A DNA stretch of 6,650 nucleotides from an uncultured Pseudomonadota bacterium (GTDB lineage Bacteria; Pseudomonadota; Gammaproteobacteria; Burkholderiales; Usitatibacteraceae): NCBI GenBank assembly GCA_946885905.1, contig CAMPHL010000150.1, positions 1 to 6,650 of the forward strand, read 5' to 3'. The translations under genes and the position numbers were made by a program. The notes under the pieces were generated by a model that was not told where the DNA came from, did not search any database, and saw only the letters and a program-made list of their open reading frames with translations. Of the stretch, positions 1 to 6,435 are shown in pieces (position 1 is the first letter of the stretch; each line of letters begins with the position of its first letter).

Positions 1-126
1 CCCGGTGCCTGCACCACCGCCGACTTCCCGGATGTCACCGTCGCGCCGAGCAACGCCGCGGAGATCCTCGCGTCGATCCCGGCCGCCAACGTCGTCAATT
101 CCTACGGTGGCACGCCGACTTGGACC
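1..126 (+). other. VWA-domain-like fragment fused in frame to the MatB body
   Basis: Codons 1-42 encode a segment with Cys at residue 4, then DFPDVTVAPSNAAEILASIP, then GGTPTWTGL. A cysteine followed by a D/Y-F-x-x-P/D-V stretch, a helix of the AAxILASI kind and GGTPT-x-x-x-L strongly resembles the end of von Willebrand factor A domains in secreted bacterial proteins, where GGTPT precedes a helix. In true MatB proteins this position holds a helix ending in a CLRAG-type motif and PLNTAYQ. The switch falls around bases 115-135. No stop, start codon or ribosome site separates the two parts. This may be an assembly or recombination chimera; the VWA assignment is pattern recognition only. Confidence 0.45.
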
Positions 127-1386
127 GGGCTCAACACCGCCTACCAGCAGGGCGAAATCGGCTACTTCCTCGAAAATGCCGAGCCGCGCGCCGTGGTGTC
201 GCAACCGCGGAGCCTCGCCTGGCTCGAGCCGCTCGCCGCCCGCCTCGGGATCCGGCACGTCTTCTCGCTCGACGAGCGGGGCAAGGGCACGCTCGTGGAC
301 GCCGCGCGCGGCGGCGAGCCCGGATTCAGGACGGTGGCGCGATCCGGGGACGACCTCGCGGCCATCCTTTACACCTCGGGCACGACGGGGCGCTCCAAGG
401 GCGCGATGTTGAGCCATCGCAACCTCGCCTCGAACGCGCAGGTGCTGCACCGCGTGTGGGGCTTCCGCCCGGGCGAGGTGCTGGTGCACATGCTGCCGTT
501 GTTCCACGTGCATGGCCTCTTCGTCGCGTGCCATTGCATCCTCATGAACGGCTCGGCGATGCGCTTCCACGCGAAGTTCGACGCGGCGCGCGCCCTGGCC
601 GATTTCGCCCATTCGCACGTCTTCATGGGCGTGCCCACCTTCTATACGAGGCTGCTGGCCGAGCCCGGCCTCACGCGCGAGGCCTGCTCGCGGATGCGGC
701 TTTTCGTCTCCGGCTCCGCGCCGCTGCTCGCCGAAACCCACATCGAATTCGAGCAACGCACCGGCCAGCGCATCCTCGAGCGCTACGGCATGACCGAGAC
801 CGGCATGCTCACCTCGAATCCGGTCGAAGGAGACCGGCGCGCCGGGTCGGTCGGCCCGCCGCTGCCGGGCACGCAGGTCCGAATCGTCGATGACGAGGGA
901 AAGGCTTGCGCGCCGGGCGAGAACGGGAACGTGCAGGTGCGCGGCCCCAACGTGTTCGCGGGCTACTGGCGCATGCCCGAAAAGAACGCGGAAGAGTTCA
1001 CGGCCGACGGCTGGTTCAGGACCGGCGACATGGGCAGCCTCTCGGCCGACGGCTACCTCACCATCGCCGGGCGCTCCAAGGACCTCATCATCACCGGCGG
1101 CTACAACGTCTATCCCAAGGAGGTCGAGCTCGCGCTCGATGCGCTGCCGGGGGTGAAGGAATCGGCCGTCGTCGGCGTTCCCGATCCCGACTTCGGGGAG
1201 GCGGTGACGGCGGTCGTCGTCCCGGCCGCCGGACAGAAGCCGTCCGAGGACGACATCATCGCCGCGCTCAAGGACCAGCTCGCGAACTTCAAGGTGCCGA
1301 AGCGCGTCCATCTCGTGGAGGAGTTGCCGCGCAACACCATGGGCAAGGTGCAGAAGAACGTGCTGAGGGAACGCTTCAGGACATGA
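1..1386 (+). CDS. matB: Malonyl-CoA synthetase (malonate--CoA ligase), 5'-partial with an atypical N-terminal segment
   Basis: This is an acyl-adenylate-forming (ANL superfamily) enzyme that converts malonate, ATP and CoA to malonyl-CoA in the cytoplasm. From about base 130 the frame matches rhizobial-type MatB as I remember it. It begins with LNTAYQ and has the ATP-binding loop YTSGTTGRSKG (370-402), HVHGLFV, MGVPTFYTRL, SGSAPLLAETH, the adenylate motif YGMTET (784-801), WFRTGD with its ribose-binding Asp, the hinge GRSKDLI, GGYNVYPKEVE (1096 on), and PRNTMGKVQK with the catalytic C-terminal lysine at 1345-1347. The stop is TGA 1384-1386. The MatB-like part is about 419 residues against roughly 500 in the family, so some 80-90 N-terminal residues are missing. 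The frame stays open to base 1, but codons 1-42 do not look like MatB (see the separate entry). The downstream decarboxylase overlaps by 4 bases and fixes the pathway. Identity is very secure; whether the 5' end is native is doubtful. Confidence 0.93.
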   Translation, partial: PGACTTADFPDVTVAPSNAAEILASIPAANVVNSYGGTPTWTGLNTAYQQGEIGYFLENAEPRAVVSQPRSLAWLEPLAARLGIRHVFSLDERGKGTLVDAARGGEPGFRTVARSGDDLAAILYTSGTTGRSKGAMLSHRNLASNAQVLHRVWGFRPGEVLVHMLPLFHVHGLFVACHCILMNGSAMRFHAKFDAARALADFAHSHVFMGVPTFYTRLLAEPGLTREACSRMRLFVSGSAPLLAETHIEFEQRTGQRILERYGMTETGMLTSNPVEGDRRAGSVGPPLPGTQVRIVDDEGKACAPGENGNVQVRGPNVFAGYWRMPEKNAEEFTADGWFRTGDMGSLSADGYLTIAGRSKDLIITGGYNVYPKEVELALDALPGVKESAVVGVPDPDFGEAVTAVVVPAAGQKPSEDDIIAALKDQLANFKVPKRVHLVEELPRNTMGKVQKNVLRERFRT

Positions 1387-2633
1387 GTTTCATCGAGCGG
1401 ATCGCGGACTCGTTCTCCGCCGCGCGGATGGCGCGCCGGGCCGACCGGCTCGCGCGCCTGCTGGGGACCCTGATCTCGGAGAAGGGCGAGGCCACGGGGG
1501 CCGCGCTCGCCCGCCGGGCGGTCGCGCTCTACCGCGGCCTGGACGCCGGCGGGCGCTTGAGGCTCTTCGACCACCTCGCGCGCCGCTTCTCACCGGACCG
1601 CGATGCCGTGCTGGGAGCCGCCCATGCCTACCACGCCGACCCCAGCGCCGCGAACCTCGCCTTGCTCCAGCGCGTGGCCGAGCCGCCGCGGCAGGAAGTC
1701 TTCCGGCGCATGAACATGGCGGCGGGCGGCACGGCGGCGCTCGTCCAGCTGCGCGCCGACCTGCTCCAGGTGGTGAAGGCCCATCCGGAGCTCGCCGCGG
1801 TCGACCACGACCTCACGCACCTGCTGGGCTCGTGGTTCAACCGCGGCTTCCTCGAGCTCAAGCGCATCGATTGGGGGACGCCCGCCTCGGTGCTCGAGAA
1901 GCTGATCGAATACGAGGCGGTGCACGAGATCCGCGGCTTCCCGGACCTGAAGCGCCGGCTCGAACGCGACCGCCGATGCTTCGCCTTCTTCCATCCGGCG
2001 CTGCCCGGCGAGCCGCTGATCTTCGTCGAGGTGGCCTTCGTGAACGAGATGCCCTCGGCGGTCGCGCCCATCCTGGCGCTCGAAAGCGCCGTGGGCGACC
2101 CGCGGCAGGCGCGCTGCGCGGTGTTCTACTCGATCACGAGCTGCCAGGAAGGGCTCAAGGGCATCTCCTTCGGCAACTTCCTCATCAAGCAGGTGGCCGA
2201 GGACCTGCACGCGGAGCTGCCCAAGCTCAAGCTCTTCGCGACGCTTTCGCCCGTGCCGGGGCTGCGCCGCTGGGCCCAGCAACGCCTGGGCGACAAGCTC
2301 CCCACCGAAGCGGAGGCGCTCCAGGCACTGACCGCGTGGTATCTCACGCGCGAGTGGGAGGATGGCCATGCCATGGATCCCGTGGCGCGCTTCCATCTCG
2401 GCAACGGCGCGCGCCTCGAGCGCATCAATCCCTACGCCGACGGTTCACCCAAGGGCGAGAAGCAATCGTTCGGGATCATGGTGAACTACGTCTACGACCT
2501 GGGCGACGTGGAGAAGAACCACGAGGAGTACGTGAGCCGCCAGCGCGTGGTCGCATCGGGCGCGGTCGAAAGGCTCGCGCGCGAGGCCGAGTCGATGCTC
2601 GAATCGCCGATCGCCCGCCTGCCTGCCGCCTGA
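1383..2633 (+). CDS. matA: Malonyl-CoA decarboxylase
   Basis: This enzyme decarboxylates malonyl-CoA to acetyl-CoA and CO2 and completes malonate use after MatB. The 416-residue product has the MCD family layout: an all-helical N-terminal domain (roughly residues 1-150) and a GNAT-like catalytic domain. Visible family motifs are FYSITSCQEGLKGISFGNF (from residue 248), FLIKQVAEDL, LSPVPGLRRW (Ser289 region) and DPVARFHLGNGARLERIN. By comparison with the human enzyme, His338 in FHLGNGA would be the catalytic histidine, and the serine partner lies in the SITS stretch (Ser250 or Ser253). The C-terminus has NYVYDLGDVEKN, matching the NY-x-Y segment of the family. The frame is open further upstream, but ATG 1383 is chosen because it overlaps the matB stop as ATGA, giving translational coupling, and begins a normal MCD N-terminus. 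An AGGGA at 1366-1370 is a somewhat distant ribosome site. It is slightly shorter than the ~460-residue rhizobial MatA. Confidence 0.93.
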   Translation: MSFIERIADSFSAARMARRADRLARLLGTLISEKGEATGAALARRAVALYRGLDAGGRLRLFDHLARRFSPDRDAVLGAAHAYHADPSAANLALLQRVAEPPRQEVFRRMNMAAGGTAALVQLRADLLQVVKAHPELAAVDHDLTHLLGSWFNRGFLELKRIDWGTPASVLEKLIEYEAVHEIRGFPDLKRRLERDRRCFAFFHPALPGEPLIFVEVAFVNEMPSAVAPILALESAVGDPRQARCAVFYSITSCQEGLKGISFGNFLIKQVAEDLHAELPKLKLFATLSPVPGLRRWAQQRLGDKLPTEAEALQALTAWYLTREWEDGHAMDPVARFHLGNGARLERINPYADGSPKGEKQSFGIMVNYVYDLGDVEKNHEEYVSRQRVVASGAVERLAREAESMLESPIARLPAA

Positions 2634-2655
2634 AGGCAAGCGCGCGTGCAGTCCC

Positions 2656-3501
2656 CTATCCGAGACCCAGCCATTCCCAGTCGCGATCGCGCAGGGCGCG
2701 CAGGATGCCGTCGCGCAGGCTCCGCGCGGAGGCCATGAGCTCGGGCGGCTCGAAGAGCGCCACGGCATCCTCGTAACGCCAGTCCGAGCAACGCCCCAGG
2801 TAGGCGCATTGGGAGAGCGCGAAGCGGCCGCCCGGCGTGCAGGCGGGATCGAGGTCGCAGGCGACGAGCTCCCAGGCGATGGCGGCGACCGCCGTCGGAA
2901 CCTGCTCGCCGCCGTAGCTCCACTGCGCCTCGCCGCGCGAGAGGAACGCGCCCACGTCGCGCACGATGGAAGGCTCGCGAAGCGTGAGCATCCAGGGCAG
3001 CGAGGCGAGCGCATCGTCCTTGGATGCGGCAACGTCACGCATCAGCAGCATCCGGGCTTCGGCGCGTGGCTCGCCCCAGCGCGCGGCGTAGCGCAGCAGG
3101 TCGAGGATCGCCGCCGGGTCGATCACCTCGCCGTCGAAGCCGCGGCACTGGTCGGCGATCATCGCCGCGGCGCGCTGCTCGGTCGCGGGCATCCCTTCAC
3201 GAAGACCCGCGTCGTGGGTCATGGCGCAGTCCTCGAGCGCCTGCGAAACGTAGAACGCCGCCTGGGGATCCCGCACGCGATGCCGGTGGCGCTCCACGAA
3301 GGCGCGCAGGTCGGTGGCGTGGAGATAGTCGTCGCGGATGGTTGTCACCCCGGCTGTTGCGGGGGCAGCAATGGCCCGGGGTCGAGGTTGCCGGGATTGG
3401 GCCCTGGACCATTGCCGCAAGGGCGGCGCGGGGGGCGACGACTCCCGTTGGACCCCGGGCGATTGCCGCGACAGCGGCCCGCGGGGTGACGAGGGGTTCA
3501 C
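2656..3501 (-). CDS. Uncharacterised, probably exported cysteine-containing protein
   Basis: I do not recognise this 281-residue product. Residues 2-50 are a Pro/Arg/Ser/Ala-rich linker that includes two 17-residue repeats. A soluble, mostly helical region follows, starting near VTTIRDDYLHATDLRAFVE (about residue 52). The last 70 residues contain Cys215, Cys221, Cys232 and Cys238, spaced C-X5-C-X10-C-X5-C, and there are two more cysteines earlier (DCAMTHD and DQCRGFD). An even cysteine count and a C-terminal AWELxxC...C...LSQC...C pattern are reminiscent of hypothetical periplasmic proteins of beta- and gammaproteobacteria, so export with disulfides is inferred. GTG 3501 is the first canonical start in the frame and lacks a ribosome site. 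A second GTG at 3348 would remove the whole linker. A hydrophobic, signal-like run is encoded just upstream of 3501. The gene follows gcdH by 46 bases on the same strand, and its TAG end converges on the decarboxylase. That it is coding is likely; its function is unknown. Confidence 0.7.
   Translation of the reverse strand: MNPSSPRGPLSRQSPGVQRESSPPAPPLRQWSRAQSRQPRPRAIAAPATAGVTTIRDDYLHATDLRAFVERHRHRVRDPQAAFYVSQALEDCAMTHDAGLREGMPATEQRAAAMIADQCRGFDGEVIDPAAILDLLRYAARWGEPRAEARMLLMRDVAASKDDALASLPWMLTLREPSIVRDVGAFLSRGEAQWSYGGEQVPTAVAAIAWELVACDLDPACTPGGRFALSQCAYLGRCSDWRYEDAVALFEPPELMASARSLRDGILRALRDRDWEWLGLG
3391..3492 (-). repeat. Two tandem imperfect 51-bp units
   Basis: Read on the minus strand, units 3492-3442 and 3441-3391 both begin TCGTC and share the core CGGCAA at the same offset; on the plus strand the word ATTGCCGC recurs at 3411 and 3462. 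By hand, about 36 of 51 bases match. The unit is 17 codons, so the repeat keeps frame in the linker of the uncharacterised protein. The two protein units, SSPRGPLSRQSPGVQRE and SSPPAPPLRQWSRAQSR, share 7 of 17 residues. I see no convincing third copy. Confidence 0.6.
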
Positions 3502-3547
3502 CCCGGCGAGCAGGACGGCGCAGGCCAGCGCCGCGACGAGGTGGACG

Positions 3548-4732
3548 CTAGAAAGCGTTGAGCCCCGTCTGGGCGCGTCCCAGGATGAGCGCGTGGATGT
3601 CGTGCGTGCCCTCGTACGTGTTCACGGCTTCGAGGTTCAGCACGTGGCGGATGACGTGGAACTCGTCCGCCACCCCGTTGCCGCCATGCATGTCACGGGC
3701 CTTGCGCGCGATGTCGAGCGCCTTGCCCGTGGAATTGCGCTTGATGAGCGAGACCATCTCCGGGGTCGCGCGGCCCTCGTCCATGAGGCGCCCCACGCGC
3801 AGCGCCGCCTGCAGCGCCAGCGTGATCTCGGTCATCATGTCCGCGAGCTTCAACTGGATCAACTGGTTCTGCGCGAGCGGACGGCCGAAGGCCTTGCGGT
3901 CGAGCGTGTACTGGCGCGCGGCATGCCAGCAGAATTCCGCCGCGCCCATCGCCCCCCAGGCGATCCCGTAGCGCGCCTTGTTCAGGCACCCGAAGGGCCC
4001 CTTCAGTCCCTTGACGTTCGGCAGCAGGTTCTCCGCGGGGCAGAAGACGTCGGCCATCACCACTTCGCCCGTGGGCGAGGTGCGCAGGCTGAACTTGCCC
4101 TCGATCTTGGGCGCCGAAAGTCCCTTCATGCCCTTGTCCAGCACGAAGCCGCGGATCTCGTTGGCGTCGTCCTTCGCCCAGATCAGGAAGATGTCGGCGT
4201 AGGGCGCGTTGCTGATCCACATCTTGGCGCCGTTCAGCAGGTACCCGCCGTCGACCTTCTTCGCGCGCGTGATCATGCCGCCGGCATCCGATCCGAAGTC
4301 CGGCTCGGTGAGGCCGAAGCAGCCGAGGATCTCCCCTGTGGCGAGCTTCGGCAACCACTTCTTCCTCTGCTCCTCCGTGCCGTACGCATGGATGGGATGC
4401 ATCACGAGCGAGGACTGCACGCTCATGCCGGAGCGGTAACCCGAGTCGACGCGCTCGATCTCGCGCGCGATGAGGCCGTAGGAGACGTGGTTCACCCCCG
4501 CGCAGCCGTAGCCCTCGATGGTGGAGCCGAGGAAGCCCAGCGCGCCCATCTCGTCGAAGACCGAGCGGTCGAACTTCTCGTGGCGGTGCGCCTCGGTGAC
4601 CCGGGGCAGGAGCTTTTCCTGGCACCAGGCCCGCGCGCTGTCGCGCACCATGCGCTCCTCTTCGGTGAGCTGCTCCTCGAAGAGGATGGGGTCGTCCCAC
4701 TTGAAGCCGGGCTTCATGTCGTTGGGTTTCAT
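3548..4732 (-). CDS. gcdH: Glutaryl-CoA dehydrogenase
   Basis: This FAD-dependent acyl-CoA dehydrogenase oxidises and decarboxylates glutaryl-CoA to crotonyl-CoA in lysine, tryptophan and glutarate catabolism, passing electrons to electron-transfer flavoprotein. The 394-residue product has full family length. It shows the N-terminal helical domain, [13 protein letters not shown] with Arg100 (equivalent of human Arg94, which binds the substrate carboxylate), [16 protein letters not shown] of the flavin-binding middle domain, [29 protein letters not shown] and MHGGNG. The catalytic base is Glu374 in [17 protein letters not shown]. The Arg and the YEGTHD context separate it from other acyl-CoA dehydrogenases. 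ATG 4732 is preferred because GGAG (4742-4739) sits 6 bases upstream; ATG 4717 (Met6) is an alternative. It is divergent from the binding-protein gene, and the cysteine-containing gene lies downstream on the same strand. No glutarate CoA-transferase or regulator is in the window. Confidence 0.96.
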   Translation of the reverse strand: MKPNDMKPGFKWDDPILFEEQLTEEERMVRDSARAWCQEKLLPRVTEAHRHEKFDRSVFDEMGALGFLGSTIEGYGCAGVNHVSYGLIAREIERVDSGYRSGMSVQSSLVMHPIHAYGTEEQRKKWLPKLATGEILGCFGLTEPDFGSDAGGMITRAKKVDGGYLLNGAKMWISNAPYADIFLIWAKDDANEIRGFVLDKGMKGLSAPKIEGKFSLRTSPTGEVVMADVFCPAENLLPNVKGLKGPFGCLNKARYGIAWGAMGAAEFCWHAARQYTLDRKAFGRPLAQNQLIQLKLADMMTEITLALQAALRVGRLMDEGRATPEMVSLIKRNSTGKALDIARKARDMHGGNGVADEFHVIRHVLNLEAVNTYEGTHDIHALILGRAQTGLNAF

Positions 4733-4815
4733 GTCGCGCTCCGATCGATCACCTCATGATAGCGCGGGCGGGTCGGCTGCTAAGATGCGGGAGAACGCGC
4801 CCCAGGGAGAAAGTC
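4733..4815. promoter_or_regulatory. Divergent promoter region between gcdH and the binding-protein gene
   Basis: These 83 bases separate two divergent starts and must hold both promoters unless they lie inside the genes. For gcdH (minus strand) I see TTAGCA at 4783-4778 and TATCAT at 4761-4756 with a 16-base spacer, a plausible sigma-70 pair that would give a short leader. For the plus strand, TAAGAT at 4781-4786 is a weak -10 candidate without a clear -35 partner. The two candidate boxes overlap around 4781-4783. GATCGATC at 4743-4750 is a short palindrome. Promoter calls here are by eye and tentative. Confidence 0.4.
4804..4810 (+). promoter_or_regulatory. Ribosome binding site of the substrate-binding protein
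   Basis: AGGGAGA lies 5 bases before ATG 4816. It decides between this ATG and the in-frame ATG at 4756, which has no comparable site and would put 20 extra residues in front of a good signal peptide. Confidence 0.75.
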
Positions 4816-6414
4816 ATGATCGCCAGAATCGCGCACGTCCTCGCCGTCGCCGCCTCGCTCGCGCTCGCCGCCCACCTTCCCGCCCACGCCCAGAAGCGCG
4901 GCGGAACGCTCACCTACACCTACCATCCCGAGCCCACGGCGATGTCGACCATCGCCACGACCGCGGTGCCGGTCTCGCTCATCGCCTCGAAGATCTACGA
5001 GAGCCTGCTCGGGTACGAGGGTGCGGGCATGAAGCCGGTGCCGGGCCTCGCAGAATCGTGGACCGTCTCCAAGGACCAGAAGACCTACGCGTTCAAGCTG
5101 CGCAACGGGGTGACCTGGCACGACGGCAAGCCCTTCACGAGCGCGGACGTGAAGTTCAGCATCGAGAAGGTCGTGAAGCCCTTCCACTCCCGCGGCCGGA
5201 CCTACTTCGGCGAGGTCGAGTCGATCGAGACGCCGGACGACTCGACGGTCATATTCAAGTTGAAGCAGCCGGTGCCGTATTTCCTGCGCGCCTTCCAGCC
5301 GAGCGAATCGCCGATGATGCCGCGGCACGGCTTCACGGACGAGGAGGTGGCCGGCGGCAAGATCCGCTCGGCCAGGATCATGCAGAACCCGATCGGCACG
5401 GGCCCGTTCAAGCTGAAGGAGTGGAAGAAGGGAAGCTACATCATCCTGGAGCGCAACCCGACCTACTGGAAGGCCGGCCGCCCGTACCTGGACCAGGTCG
5501 TGCTGCGCGTCCTCCCGGACGGCTCCTCGCGCGCGATCGCGGTCGAGAAGGGCGAGGTGGACCTCGCGCCCATGTCGGGCCTGCCGCCGGCCGAGATCCA
5601 GCGCCTGGGCCAGCTGCCCACGCTGGTCGCCTCGCAGGAGGGCAACGAGGGCCTGGGACCGATCATGTGGCTCGAGGTGAACAACCGCTCGAAGCCGCTT
5701 TCCGACGTGCGCGTGCGCCAGGCCATGAGCCTCGCCATCGATCGGCGAAAGCTGGTGGACGTGATCTGGTACGGGCAGGGCAAGCCCGCCAGCGGGCCGA
5801 TCGTGAGCGGCAACCCGAACCACTTCGACAAGTCGTTGAAGCCCCTGGAATACAACGTCGCGAAGGCCAACAAGCTCCTGGACGACGCGGGCTACAAGCG
5901 CGGACCCAACGGCGTGCGCTTCAAGCTCACGCAGAACTTCCTGCCCTACGGCGAGGAATGGGTGCGGCAGGCCGAGTACCTCAAGCAGGAATTCCGCAAG
6001 GTGGGCATCGAGGTGGAGACCCAGAGCCTGGACATGGGCGGGTGGTTGAAGCGCATCTACACCGACTGGAACTACGACTTCACCAGCAACTTCACGCACA
6101 ACTACCCCGACCCCACCATCGGCGTGCAGCGCGCCTTCATCTCCACCAACATCAAGCGCGGCGCCACGTTCAGCAACTCCATGGACTACGCCAACGAGCC
6201 GCTCGACGCGCTCTTCAAGAAGGCGGCGCAGCTCGAGGACGGCCCGGCGCGCCAGAAGGTCTGGGCCGAGATCCAGGCGATCCTGCGGCGCGACCTGCCG
6301 GTGATCTTCCTCATGGAGATGAGCTACTCGCACGTCTGGAACAAGCGCGTGCACGGCCTCATCACCAACGGCATCTCGATGTACTCGGGCTGGGACGGCG
6401 TCTGGGTTGACTGA
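4816..6414 (+). CDS. ABC transporter periplasmic substrate-binding protein, family 5 (peptide/nickel type)
   Basis: This is the periplasmic receptor of an oligopeptide/dipeptide-type ABC importer, 532 residues, the usual length. It opens with a Sec signal peptide (MIARIAH, a hydrophobic core of Val/Ala/Leu, then cleavage after AHA near residue 25), and the mature protein begins QKRGGTLTY. Family-5 hallmarks follow in order: GLAESWTVSKDQKTY (residues 77 on), FKLRNGVTWHDGKPFT (93 on), SADVKFSIEKV, NPIGTGPFKL (GTGPF at 194-198), ERNPTYWKAGRPYLD (212 on), EKGEVDL, VRQAMSLAIDRRKLV and LLDDAGYKRG. The C-terminal region has NYPDPTIGVQRAF and ends GVWVD. The ligand cannot be told from these motifs; peptides, opines, glutathione and other compounds are known for the family. 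ATG 4816 is chosen from the signal peptide and the AGGGAGA site. A permease starts 21 bases after the stop, so the two form the head of a transporter operon, divergent from gcdH. Confidence 0.93.
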   Translation: MIARIAHVLAVAASLALAAHLPAHAQKRGGTLTYTYHPEPTAMSTIATTAVPVSLIASKIYESLLGYEGAGMKPVPGLAESWTVSKDQKTYAFKLRNGVTWHDGKPFTSADVKFSIEKVVKPFHSRGRTYFGEVESIETPDDSTVIFKLKQPVPYFLRAFQPSESPMMPRHGFTDEEVAGGKIRSARIMQNPIGTGPFKLKEWKKGSYIILERNPTYWKAGRPYLDQVVLRVLPDGSSRAIAVEKGEVDLAPMSGLPPAEIQRLGQLPTLVASQEGNEGLGPIMWLEVNNRSKPLSDVRVRQAMSLAIDRRKLVDVIWYGQGKPASGPIVSGNPNHFDKSLKPLEYNVAKANKLLDDAGYKRGPNGVRFKLTQNFLPYGEEWVRQAEYLKQEFRKVGIEVETQSLDMGGWLKRIYTDWNYDFTSNFTHNYPDPTIGVQRAFISTNIKRGATFSNSMDYANEPLDALFKKAAQLEDGPARQKVWAEIQAILRRDLPVIFLMEMSYSHVWNKRVHGLITNGISMYSGWDGVWVD

Positions 6415-6435
6415 CGCCTCCGCCGGGGGGCGCGC

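Noticed and set aside
2624..2638. Short TGCC...GGCA hairpin over the decarboxylase stop as a terminator
   Set aside because: The stem is only 3-4 base pairs and no T-run follows, so it does not support an intrinsic terminator.
3340..3390. A third copy of the 51-bp repeat
   Set aside because: Only scattered short words match; the CGGCAA core is not at the expected offset.
4749..4757. Two-codon ATG-AGG-TGA mini-frame upstream of gcdH on the minus strand
   Set aside because: It overlaps the candidate -10 box and would probably lie at or before the transcript start; such short words occur by chance.
3338..4759. A 473-codon plus-strand open frame antisense to gcdH
   Set aside because: The minus strand encodes a full-length glutaryl-CoA dehydrogenase with all key residues; the antisense translation has the low-complexity composition typical of GC-rich shadow frames.
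4756..4815. Upstream in-frame ATG 4756 as the true start of the binding protein
   Set aside because: It has no good ribosome site, overlaps the gcdH promoter candidate, and would bury the clear signal peptide that starts at ATG 4816.
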